From: Okapia johnstoni
Taxonomy: Eukaryota; Chordata; Mammalia; Artiodactyla; Giraffidae
DNA: 64,000 nucleotides
Direction: 5' to 3'
Assembly (NCBI GenBank): GCA_024291935.2
Contig: CM044306.1
Span: 17,803,001-17,867,000 of the forward strand
Both the position numbers and the translations under genes were made by a program. Under the pieces are notes generated by a model. It saw only the letters and a program-made list of their open reading frames with translations. It was not told the DNA's origin and ran no database searches. Positions 54,149 to 64,000 of the stretch are shown here, piece by piece (positions within the stretch are counted from its first letter, which is position 1; every line of letters begins with the position of its first letter).

Positions 54149-55336
54149 AACAAAGATTATTCTGCCCAAAATGTCAGGTGTGCTGAGGCTAAGAAACCCT
54201 CTCTGAAGGATCATAAATGTTCTCCATGAAAGCACTAGGTGTCCCTCATGCAGTGCCTCTTTTATTTTATATACTTTTAATAAATGCTGTCACCTGACTT
54301 CCCAGCATCAGTAGATTACCGAAAGATCAGGGGATTTATGCGTTGAAGTATTTTAGAAGCAGTCACTTGCAGTTTAGCAAGGATTAAAAGCATTCAATAG
54401 GAAGAATTACAAAAAGCAGACTGAAGAACTTAGAAGCCAAATGTCCTGGGGACATTGAGTTTAGGGACAAACAGTCCTGGACAACTCAATGGATCTTACT
54501 GCTGATCTTAAAGAACAGTAGAAGCCTGAGCAGTAGGAAAATTTTAATCCTGTGCAGTTACTTTGATTACTGTAGCAAAGAAACGTAAGATAGTTACTAA
54601 AAGTATCTTGACTACAAGTCTTGTCAAATTGGATGCAGCGAACTTCCACTTCAGTGGAGAGGGTACAGTTCCCTCAAAGATGGAAAAAAAATCTCTCCCA
54701 CATTCCTCAACATGCATGTCCTTAAACCTCCCAAGTCAGGAATCTCTCTCCCTCTGCTTTTTGCTTTTAAGGAGGAAGCATCATTTTGTGAATAGGGTAG
54801 ACTGAGAAGAAGCAAATTTCCAGAGTCACAGAAAGATTTGATATCAAAAAGTCTATCCCTTTTTTCCCTATTCCCTGACTCCTCCCAGGCTCCTTTGGTC
54901 AGGCCTTTCAATTTTTTATTTTGATAGAATCAACTGGCTATAAATATGAGGAATGGACACTAGACAGTCAGTTCTATTGTATTGATGTATATGTCCATCC
55001 TTAAGGTCAGTATTACACTGTCTTAATTACTATAGCTTTGTAGCAAATTTTGAAATGAGGAGAAGTAGGAGTCCTCTAACTTATTTTTCAAGATTGTCTT
55101 GGCTATTCTAAGTCCCCTGAATTTCTATGTGGATTTTAGAATCTGTTTCTGCAAAGACAGCTGAGATTTTGACAGAGAATGCACTGTATTTGGGGTATAT
55201 TACCATCTTAACAATATTAAGTTATTAAGTCTTCCTGCCCATGAACACGGGATGTCTTTTGACTTATTTATCAGTTTCTTTCTAACAATTGCCAAGCATT
55301 CCACACTATAGGTGTTACATATTTATTTAACTAGTC

Positions 55337-55464
55337 TCTCTTTTTTAATTTTTTTGGCCATGCCATCTGGCTTGTGGGAACTTAGTTTCCCAATCAAGGA
55401 TCAAACCCATGCTCCCTGCAATGGAAACACAGAGTCCTAACCACTGGACTACCAAGGAATTCCC
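55337..55464 (-). mobile_element. CHR-type SINE (reverse)
   Basis: TTTTTTAATTTTTTTGGCCA start, ACTACCAAGGAATTCCC end. The duplication TTAA(C/C)(T/C)AGT(C/G)TC flanks it. Confidence 0.82.
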
Positions 55465-55751
55465 TTAACCAGTGTCATTGTGGACTTTTATGTGTTTCCA
55501 CTTTTTGCGGTTACAAATAATTATACAACAAATGTTTCTGAACGTGTGTCTGAGTACACATATGGGGGTTAAATTCCTAAAACTAAATGAGCACACATTT
55601 TTAGGAATGTTAACTTGTTAACGTTGCTGGCTACCTGAGTATGCACATTTGAAATGTTTAGGCCCAATTGCCTTAACGTTTTTCCAGTTTACACTCCCAG
55701 GCTCAGTATTTGGGGGAACTTTTTTCCCATATACTCACTAACATTGGATGT

Positions 55752-55913
55752 GCGTGCATATGTGCTAAGTCACTTCAGTTATGTCCTTCTCTTTGCCACC
55801 CTATGGACTGTAGTCTGCCAGGCTCCTCTGTCCATGGGATTCTCCAGGCAAGAATACTGGAGTGGGTTGCCATTCCCTCCTTCAGGGGATCTTCCCAACC
55901 CAGGAAATCAAAA
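55752..55913 (-). mobile_element. Bov-tA SINE, truncated (reverse)
   Basis: TGTGCTAAGTCACTTCAGTT through GGATCTTCCCAACCCAGG. The tRNA-derived part is missing, so the 5' end of the SINE is truncated. Confidence 0.85.
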
Positions 55914-56356
55914 AAATGTTGCCAATCTAATGACAGAAGATATTTCATGGTTGTTTTATCTGCATCTCCTTGATCTCTAGGGAAGCTGAGCATTTTTATG
56001 TATGTTTATTCTGCATGTGTATTTCTTCTGTGAAATGCCTTTCTTATCCATGTTAGTCAGGGTTCTCCAAAGAAACAGAACCAGCTGATGCGTGTATAGA
56101 AGAAGATTTACTAAAAGGAACTGGCTCACATGGTTCAGGAAGCTAGTGAGTCCAGAATCTGCAGTGTGAACCAGCAGACTGGAGATTCAGAAGAGCAGAT
56201 GGAGCAGAGGAACTCTGAAGACAGTTGCTGGAGAAATTCCTCTTGCCAGGAGGGGCCAGTCTTTTTGTTCAATTCAGGCCTTTACCTAATTGGATGAGGC
56301 CCACCCACATTATGGAGGGCAATTTGCTAAAGCCAAAATTCAGTGATTTAGATGTT

Positions 56357-56555
56357 GAAGTGAAAGTGAAAGTCGCTCAGTCATGTCCAACTTTTTATGA
56401 CCCCTTGGACTATACAGTCCATGGGATTCTCCAGGACAGAATATGGGAGTGGGTAGCCTTTCCCTTCTCCAGGGGATCTGCCCAACCCAGGGATTGAACC
56501 CAGGTTCCCCACATTGCAGGCAGATTCTTTACCAACTGAGCCACAAGGGAAGCCC
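56357..56555 (-). mobile_element. Bov-tA SINE with exact 12-bp target duplication
   Basis: GAAGTGAAAGTGAAAGTCGC start, GCCACAAGGGAAGCCC end. GATTTAGATGTT is repeated exactly at 56345-56356 and 56556-56567. Confidence 0.92.
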
Positions 56556-56610
56556 GATTTAGATGTTAATCTCATCCAAAACACTGCCATGTTGACACAT
56601 AAAACTAATC

Positions 56611-57235
56611 GTCATATAATGGATTCACAGATATAGAGAACAACCTAGTGGTTATCAGTGGGGAGAGGAAAAGGGAAAGGACAATATAGGGAATTAAGAG
56701 GTACAGACTACTATATATAAAATAATCTACAAGGATATATTGTACAACACAGGAAATATAGCCAATATTTTAAAAATACTTTATTTATTTTGGGCTGTGC
56801 TAGGTCTGCAGGTTACAGAGATCAGGGACTAGTCTCTAGTTACAGTGCGCAGGCTTCTCATTCTGGTGGCTTCTCTTCTTGCGGAGCAAGGCTCTTGGGC
56901 ACACGGGCTTCAGCGGTTGCAGCTCGTGAGCTTCGTAGTTGCGGCTCCAGGGCTCCAGAGCACAGGCTCAGCAGTTGTGGCGCACAGGCTTAGTTGCTCC
57001 ACCGCATGTGGGATCTTCCCAGTTCAGGGATCAAACTCCTGTCCAAATTTGATCAAACTCGTGTCGAATCCGCATTGCTAGGCAGATTCTATACCACTGA
57101 GCCACTGGGAAGGCCCCCGAATATTTCATAATAACTATAAATGAAGTATAACCTTCAAAAACTTTGAATCACTACATTGTATACCTGTAACTTACATGAT
57201 GTTGTACACCAACTGTAGTTCAATAATAAATAAAA
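56611..57235 (+). repeat. L1 LINE 3' end, interrupted by a CHR SINE
   Basis: CAGATATAGAGAACAACCTA, GGATATATTGTACAACACAG and, after the SINE, ATAACTATAAATGAAGTATA ... CAATAATAAATAAAAAA form a typical ancient L1 3' UTR. Confidence 0.8.
56769..57117 (-). mobile_element. CHR-type SINE, long subtype (reverse), inside L1
   Basis: ACTTTATTTATTTTGGGCTG start, GGGCTTCAGCGGTTGCAGC, CATGTGGGATCTTCCCAGTT, CTGAGCCACTGGGAAGGCCC end. AATATTT flanks both sides. Confidence 0.82.
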
Positions 57236-57825
57236 AAGCTAACCATCACATTATCCTCGTTCATTTTTCTCCCATGTTTCTCTTTTGCTCACTGAACTCG
57301 GGGAGTTTTGTATATAATCTGGATATTATATGCATTGCACACATCTCCTCCCAATCTGTCATTTGTCTTTTATCTTTGTTTTTGGTGTCTTTTGTGGTCA
57401 GAAGTCGTGTTGTTACGTCATCTGAAATCTAGCAATCGATCTTTTCCTTTGTGGCTTCTCCCTCCCCCTACCACCCCACTTGCTTAAGAAGTTAGAAATA
57501 TGTTCTTCCTGCTGTGGTCCCACCTCAAATGCCGGCACTGGCCTGGATTGAGGTACCACAGGGACAGGAGATTCCTGTGGTCAGACACAGTGCTGGATGT
57601 GACTCTGGCTAAGAAGTCCCTCCCGGTCAGCCGCAAGGTTGCTTTCAGAGGTGGTGGTCTGGATACAGGGTCGGACAGCGTCCCTTCCTCTCCCCCCTTC
57701 TGCTACTCTCAGCCTCTCTCCAATTCTGCCCATCACTCCTTCAGGATTTTCTTCATTCAGACTTCCAGTTCTGCCCTCATAGAAGAGTCACAGCTGCCCC
57801 AGGGCAGGAGCCTTTCCCCGCAAGA

Positions 57826-58163
57826 TTTTTTTTTAATTTAATGTATTGATTTATTTACCTCTGGCTGTGCTGAGTCTTTGTTACTTCTCAGATGTTTCTC
57901 TAGTTATGGTGAGCCGGGGCTCGTCTTTAGTTGTCATCTGTAGGTTTCTCATTACAGTGGCTTCTCTTATTGCAGAGTATGGGCTCTAGGGCGCGCAGGC
58001 TTCAGTAGTTGTGGCTCCCGGGCTCCAGGGCACAGGCTCAATAGTTGTGGTGCACGGTTGTAATTGCTCCGCACCATGTGGGATCTTCCTGGATCAGGGA
58101 TCAAACCTCTGTCTCCTCCATTAGCAAGCAGATTCTTTACCACTGAGCCACCAGGGAAGCCCC
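57826..58163 (-). mobile_element. CHR-type SINE, long subtype (reverse)
   Basis: TTTTTTTTAATTTAATGTAT start, GGCTTCAGTAGTTGTGGCTC, ending GAGCCACCAGGGAAGCCCC. CAAGAT flanks. Confidence 0.85.
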
Positions 58164-58272
58164 ACACCAAGATCTTGAGTTGTGCAATAAAATATCAGAT
58201 GCTTAGTTAAATTTGAATTTCAGATTAAAGACACATTTTTTAAGCATAAGTATGTCCCATGCAATATTTGAC

Positions 58273-58773
58273 ACGTGTGTGTGTTAGCTGCTCAGTCATG
58301 TTTGACTCTTTGCAAGACCATGGACTGGAGCTCACCAGGCTCCTCTATCCATGGGATTCTCCAGGCAAGGATACTGGAATGGGTTGCCATTCCCTTCTCC
58401 AGGGGATCTTCCTGACCCAGGGATCGAACCCAGGTCTCCCACATTACCAGAAGATTCTTTACTGTCTGCAGAGAAGGCAATGGCAACCCATTCCAGTACT
58501 CTTGCCTGGAAAATCCCATGGACGGAGGAGCCTGGTAGGCTGCAGTCCATGGGGTCGCTAAGAGGCAGACACGACTGAGTGACTTCACTTTCACTTTTCA
58601 CTTTCGTGCGTTGGAGAAGGAAATGGCAACCCACTCCAGCATTCTTGCCTGGAGAATCCCAGGGATGGGGGAGCCTGGTGGGCTGCCATCTATGGCGTCA
58701 CACAGAGTCGGACACGACTGAAGCGACTTAGCAGCAGTAGCAGCTTTACCATCTGAGCCATCAAGGAAGCCTT
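58273..58773 (-). mobile_element. Bov-tA SINE (reverse) split by a Bov-A2
   Basis: 58273-58468 carries the Bov-A and most of the tRNA part (GGGATCGAACCCAGGTCTCC). The last bases (CATCTGAGCCATCAAGGAAG) resume at about 58744-58773. Confidence 0.88.
58469..58743 (+). mobile_element. Bov-A2 SINE nested in a Bov-tA
   Basis: GAGAAGGCAATGGCAACCCA start, two monomers, ending GAAGCGACTTAGCAGCAGTA. Imperfect duplication CTTTACTGTCTG (58457) and CTTTACCATCTG (58744). Confidence 0.9.
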
Positions 58774-58809
58774 ATTCAACACATACTTACACTTAAAAAT
58801 TATTCCTTG

Positions 58810-59296
<487 letters not shown>

Positions 59297-59867
59297 AAAA
59301 ATTATTCCTTGGGAGTTCTCTGGTCAGGGAGCTGAGATCCCACAAGTTGTTGCGGGGGTGTGGCTATGAAACATTTTATCCCTGTGTTTCTGAAATGCAG
59401 ATTTGACTGGGCATCTTATATTTTTATTTCCTAAATCTGGCAGCCCTGAACAGTGAGGCCTGGGTGAGGGCATAGACATGGCCTCTGCCTCACACACACC
59501 TACTCCTTCCTTCCCTTTCCTGCCTGAGTCATCTTAGGGTGAGCAATTGTTGCCCAGTTCCTGCGGCGCCGGCCCTCATCATGGGGCACCTGACTGGTGT
59601 CTGTGGGGCTCGGCTCAGCCCTCCAGCCTAGCTGGGTAGGTGTGGGGGAGGGGAGGCAGGAACCGGCCAGCGCCCAGACCCAAGTCTGTGGCGGGATATT
59701 TGGCAATAGAGGCGCCAGATCTGGACTCCTGCCCGAGCAGAGGCCCTGAACTTGCCCAGTGCCAGTGGGCAGGGTGCTTCCCTTGTTGTTTTTTAATCAA
59801 TGACTATTTTTTAACAAAGTATAACATGCAAATAAATTATAGTCAAGTTATAACACAAAGCAGCACT

Positions 59868-59979
59868 CTTTTTTCTTTTTTGACTGTGCTGCACACCTGC
59901 AGGATCTTAGTTCCCCAACCCAGGCTCCCTGCAGTGGAAGCTCAGAGTCCTAACCACTAGACCACCAGGGAAGGTCCCA
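59868..59979 (-). mobile_element. CHR-type SINE (reverse)
   Basis: TTTTTTCTTTTTTGACTGTG, GGATCTTAGTTCCCCAACCC, ACCACCAGGGAAGGTCCC. Confidence 0.82.
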
Positions 59980-61364
59980 CACAAAACAGCACTGCTATCC
60001 TCTCCTTTCCCACACCAGACTTTCAAATCCTCTAACAGTTTCTTCTGTGACTTTCCCTTGTGTGCTTGTATGTGAGTTCTTAATTTTTCTTTGGTCTCGA
60101 TGTGTTCATCTGGGCAGTGAGTGAGCATTGTTCTGCCCTCTGTCAGTTAGGAGATTCAGAGTCTACACCGAGTGGTGGCTGCTCCACCTGGCCCCGGGGT
60201 GGAGTGGGGTGGGGGTAGGACTACTCCTCTGTGCAGGCAGACTGATACTGGATGGTTCCTTTAAATCCGGCTCTCGGGGTGCAGGATGCAGGGTAGGGAT
60301 ACAGAGAGAGAGAAGAGAAGGAAGCAGGAAAGGAAGGCAGCTATGGCAAATCAATTACTTGGTTTTGCAGAGGCCCTGGATGGAGGGAGCTTCAGGGATT
60401 CTCTGACCCAGCGTTTGCATCCCGAGCACCTGTCAGACCCACCTGGGGAGCTTCAGCAGCAGCAGAGGGCTGAGGTGCAGGTCTGAGAGCCCCTCATCTC
60501 ACCGGACCCCCTTTCTATGCAATGAAGAACCAGTGAGGACATTCCCTTCTAGTCCCATTTCCTCTTATAAGCTGTGTGACTTGGCTTAACTTCTCTGCCT
60601 CAGCGTCATGGTCTGTACATTGAGGACATCGACCACTTCCCTCCGGATGAGGTATTGTCCGAGGAGTCCTCAGGCTGGCGCCTGAGCCATGAATGTGCTC
60701 AGTTCAGGAAGGTGCCACTGTAACCGAGATACTTCCCCTTGGACCCTCTCAGGCCCCCCCCCCCAACACACACACACCTTAGCATGGGCAACTGCCCACC
60801 CATCCTTCAGCCCACCTCACCCTCTTCTTCCGTGTATCTTTCTTCCCAGAAATTCACCTGGATCCCCCACGTGCCTGGCTGCACCCCACGGCACCCTCTT
60901 GGTCCAGGGTCCAGGACCCTGTCCAGTAGGGGCTCTTTGCACCTTGTCCATTTCAGACTCCTGAGAAGGGCACCCCTCAGGCTGAAACCATCAGGATCCC
61001 TCAGCCAGACCAGGATGGAGGAGACAGAGGAACTATCAACCCCTCAGGTACGGGGTCCAGGCAGAGAGACACGGGGTAGGGTGAGCTGGGCTGACTTCTT
61101 CCATCAAGATGTGGAGTCAGCACCCAGCTTCTGAGGGAGAGGAGGGCACCTTCCCAGGTAAAGTTTGTTTCTAACGTGCTGAGAGCAGGGGGGTGACCTG
61201 GAGAAGAACTTCCTGGTTGAGGCAAGGACTGTCCCCCACGACTCTCCAGGAAGCCAGAGTGGTGTCCGGGAGAGGCAGGTGCCTAGTGCCAGAAGATGGG
61301 AATTAGCTTTTTCGGGAGACCTGGGCAGTGGCCTGGGATCAGGGCAGCAAGACCTCATCTTTGC

Positions 61365-61552
61365 CTGTTGATCTCAAGTTCCAGCTCAGCCTCTTGCCAG
61401 CTGGGTGACTTTGGCTTATTTCTTTGACCCCAAATGCCTTCATCTGTGAAATGCAGTAATCATAATTACCTGCCAGGGCTTCAGGAGAATGGAACATGCT
61501 CACAGACCTATGAAAATTGCCAAGCACATAGTTGTCCTTTATAAGCTGTCAT
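61365..61552 (+). repeat. MIR SINE
   Basis: TGCCAGCTGGGTGACTTTGG, CTTCATCTGTGAAATGCAGT, GCCAAGCACATAGTTGTCC. Confidence 0.65.
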
Positions 61553-61649
61553 CTCCTTCTCCACAACTCCTATGCTTGAGAGAATTCTGACTAAACCACA
61601 TTTATTCAGGACTAAAATTCGTTTTCCAAACAAAATGTACAAAATCACG

Positions 61650-61778
61650 AAAATCCCTGGTGGTCCAGTGGTTAGGACTCCATGCTTTTACTGCTGAGGG
61701 CCCAGGTTCGATCCCTGGTCAGGGAACTATGATCTCATCAGCTGCTCAGCATGACCCAAACAAGAAACAATCAAAAAT
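61650..61778 (+). mobile_element. CHR-type SINE
   Basis: AAAATCCCTGGTGGTCCAGT, GGTTCGATCCCTGGTCAGGG (intact B box). TACAAAATCA is duplicated at both ends. Confidence 0.87.
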
Positions 61779-62289
61779 TACAAAATCAACGATGTAAAAA
61801 TCTGAGGCCACTCAAGTGAAAAAGAAAACATCCAACCAAACCAAAGACAGAGGCCTACTTTCCTCCAAACCCTTCCAAAGCTCCTTCAGGGTGACTGCCC
61901 TGCACCCACGTCTAGGGACACCCCGTCCCTCCCCTGGAAGGCTTGGGAAAGGCTTGGCAACAATGGTGGTCTTGCCAGAGTTATGCCTCCCTGTGGGTAC
62001 AGGGAGAAACTTTCCCCACCTGTTGCCTTTTTCTGAACTTGAGAATGCCCTGGGGGCAGCTGTGCCCCTGAGTGGTTGCTTCACTGCCTGTGGACTCCCA
62101 GACTTGGCGCCTGGCTGTTGTCAAGGGCAGCAGGTAGACAGGTTGGGTCACGGAAGTGAAAGGACAACTTGGGTTGTGGGCACTGCTGACTCATTGACAA
62201 TTAGGGCTGGAATGTTCATGAACTTGGGTGGGGGGAGTGGAGGGAAGAATCAGGACCACGTTTTGCCTGGCTCATCTCTTTCACATCAC

Positions 62290-62430
62290 TGAGTCCTTCT
62301 AACAACACCGCAGAATATTAGCTCCATCTCACGGATGTGTGAGACACTAAGGGTCTTGTCCAGGGTCATCCAGCTACTGAGCGGTGGTGACAGTATCCGA
62401 GTTCAACTGATCAGACCTCAGAGCTTTTGC
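62290..62430 (-). repeat. MIR SINE (reverse)
   Basis: GACACTAAGGGTCTTGTCCA, GGTCATCCAGCTACTGAGCG, reversed order. Confidence 0.6.
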
Positions 62431-62569
62431 CGGCATCTCCAGGCTCTCCTGGATGCTGACGCCAGTTCAACCAGGTTGTCCCCCACCCCACCCCGCCCCG
62501 AGACCTTCCAGCCCACCTGAGTTCTCTGTCCCTTCTCCAGGCAGTCCCCCGTAGAGGTCAGGAGACACC

Positions 62570-62735
62570 CGCTCCAAGTCACTTGGACAAGTCACTTCAC
62601 TCCTCTGAGATTGTTTCCTCATCTGTAAGATGGGTACACAGTAACCCCCACATGCTCTCTTACACAGTCACGAGAGATTCACACGGGATGACACCTTGTA
62701 AAGTGGCGCATTAAATGGGAGGAGGAGTTCTTTTT
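62570..62735 (+). repeat. MIR SINE
   Basis: GGACAAGTCACTTCACTCCT, TTTCCTCATCTGTAAGATGG, GCATTAAATGGGAGGAGG. Confidence 0.65.
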
Positions 62736-62939
62736 AGGACATCAAAGAGGTTCCTCTTGTTAATCTCATGATCTGCCTCTGAAGCATAGGACCAGGGCTC
62801 CAGTAAGGAAAACTGCCTTCCCCAGAAAACTCAGAGAAGTCAGGTCAGCGTCATGTCCAGGAGCCCAAGGAGGAAGAGAGAGAGGAGGTAGGACAGGAGG
62901 AAACTCTCCCCTCCTCAACCCCGGTCACCCTTTCCGGGT

Positions 62940-63110
62940 CACAAACCTCCTTCACACGCCTCATCTGTCATCTTAAACCTCTCAGCAGTCCTGAAAGGGA
63001 AGTAGGGCTGAGAGAATTATTGTTTCCATTTCAAAAATGACGAAAATGAAGCCCAGAAAAGAGACAAATTTCCCCAACAAGTTAGCTGAGAAATCTGTTC
63101 TCAAATACAC
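62940..63110 (-). repeat. MIR-like fragment (reverse)
   Basis: CAGCAGTCCTGAAAGGGAAG and GTTTCCATTTCAAAAATGAC, AATGAAGCCCAGAAAAGAG resemble the reversed MIR core. Confidence 0.5.
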
Positions 63111-63194
63111 ATCAAGGGACTTGATAACTCAATTTCTTAGGTTAGGATGGTCGCTGGTATACTGGATTTCCTGTTTTTAAAAAGTAGTTCTGGC

Positions 63195-63410
63195 TGATGT
63201 TTATGGAGACTCACATTGTGCTAGATCCTGTACTAAGCTCTCCTTTAATCTTTAACACAACCTTGTGAGGGAGGTACAATTATCAGTCCCATTTTACGGT
63301 GAAAGGAGAAAGACTCAGAGAGGTTAAGCAACTTTCCTGGGGCTCTGCAGTTGGGAAGGGGTGAAGCCAGAAACTGGACCCAGGTCTGGTCTGGAGCCTG
63401 TGTTTGTGAC
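63195..63410 (-). repeat. MIR SINE (reverse)
   Basis: AACCTTGTGAGGGAGGTACA, CCCATTTTACGGTGAAAGGA, CTCAGAGAGGTTAAGCAACT, GGACCCAGGTCTGG. Confidence 0.7.
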
Positions 63411-63727
63411 CATCATAGTTGTTCTTTCAGAGTAAGTTACTATGACATCCCAGCCCTCATCCGAGCACTGCCCTTCACCCCAGCCTGCCCCGCCCTCTCT
63501 TGGCCTTCACCATGGGTTAATCTCCATCAATGTTCCCTGACCGCCCACTTCTCCCTTTTTCTAGGCCATCTCAGGGCCTCTCCATCACATGACGTGTTTC
63601 AGTGTCTTCACTAAATTGCAGATGTCCTCCCAGTCTGCAATTGTCTTGTTTACTTGTTTCTGTGTGTCTCCTGCATTAAAAGTATGAGCAGGGACCCCAA
63701 AGGCTTGTTCCCTGCTACAACAGTATG

Positions 63728-63842
63728 CTCAAACTTTTTTTTAGCTGCACTCTGAGGCATATGGGATCTTGGTTCCCCAATCAGGAATCAAACCGACACT
63801 CCCTGCCTTGGAAGTATGGAGTGTTAAACACTGGGAAGTCCC
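63728..63842 (-). mobile_element. CHR-type SINE (reverse)
   Basis: CTTTTTTTTAGCTGCACTCT, GGATCTTGGTTCCCCAATCA, ACTGGGAAGTCCC end. Confidence 0.8.
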
Positions 63843-64000
63843 AAATATTTTTAAAGAGAGAAAAAGACCAACACTGAAAAAAAATCAAAGAGAGAGAGGG
63901 GGAGAGAGGGAGAGATGGATACAGGTCAGGCCTTTGGTTTGGGCCCAGCTGGGACAGCACTTTCTCTGTTTGGGTCGCTGAGATATGGGCTCAGCCCTGC

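Noticed and set aside
53912..54229. Recurring small frames with peptides like GFSRQEYWSGLP (also 13271, 52792, 55654, 58351)
   Set aside because: These are translations of Bov-A/Bov-tA SINEs, not a protein family.
60285..60486. Lys/Glu-Gln-rich small frame at 60286-60486
   Set aside because: Sequence resembles decayed interspersed repeat, with no splice partners or known homologue.

Overview
The window is nuclear DNA of a ruminant artiodactyl, most likely cattle or another bovid. It has vertebrate intron-exon genes plus dense ruminant repeats: CHR-type tRNA-Glu SINEs, Bov-tA and Bov-A2 SINEs, and a BovB (RTE) LINE. The gene order GPATCH8 - ITGA2B - FAM171A2 - GRN matches the human 17q21.31 neighbourhood in reverse orientation, so this is a conserved syntenic block. 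The exact bovid species cannot be settled from the sequence alone.

Layout. 1-11395: 3' end of GPATCH8 (+), with one internal coding exon, a giant terminal coding exon of 1,300 codons and a long 3' UTR. 11395-15500: intergenic, mostly old repeats. 15520-29280: complete ITGA2B (+), whose 30 coding exons join into an uninterrupted 1,034-residue frame, preceded by a distal GATA/ETS cluster and a proximal GATA-ETS promoter. 29290-34370: repeat-rich intergenic DNA with a 2-kb dead BovB inserted in an older L2. 34370-44690: FAM171A2 (+), eight coding exons with a CpG-island first exon; its last exon carries apparent frameshifts in very GC-rich sequence. 44790-51900: complete GRN (-), 12 coding exons joining to 587 codons plus a non-coding first exon, lying tail-to-tail with FAM171A2. 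52000-64000: intergenic, with nested SINEs, an L1 3' end, MIRs and an RPL23A processed pseudogene.

Function. GPATCH8 is an RNA-processing protein of the G-patch family. ITGA2B is the platelet integrin alpha-IIb. FAM171A2 is a single-pass neuronal membrane protein that has been reported to influence progranulin. GRN encodes the progranulin precursor. There is no operon logic here. The notable physical links are the close convergent 3' ends of FAM171A2 and GRN and the ITGA2B control elements.

No new multi-gene system is visible. The least expected structures are: (i) an 82-bp inverted repeat pairing ITGA2B intron 29 with its 3' UTR; (ii) a 76-bp templated insertion in GRN intron 1, flanked by a perfect 17-bp duplication and copied from 0.97 kb away; (iii) frameshifts in the FAM171A2 last exon; (iv) two GC-AG introns in ITGA2B; (v) a minimal uORF in FAM171A2; (vi) paired TFEB/MITF-like motifs upstream of GRN.
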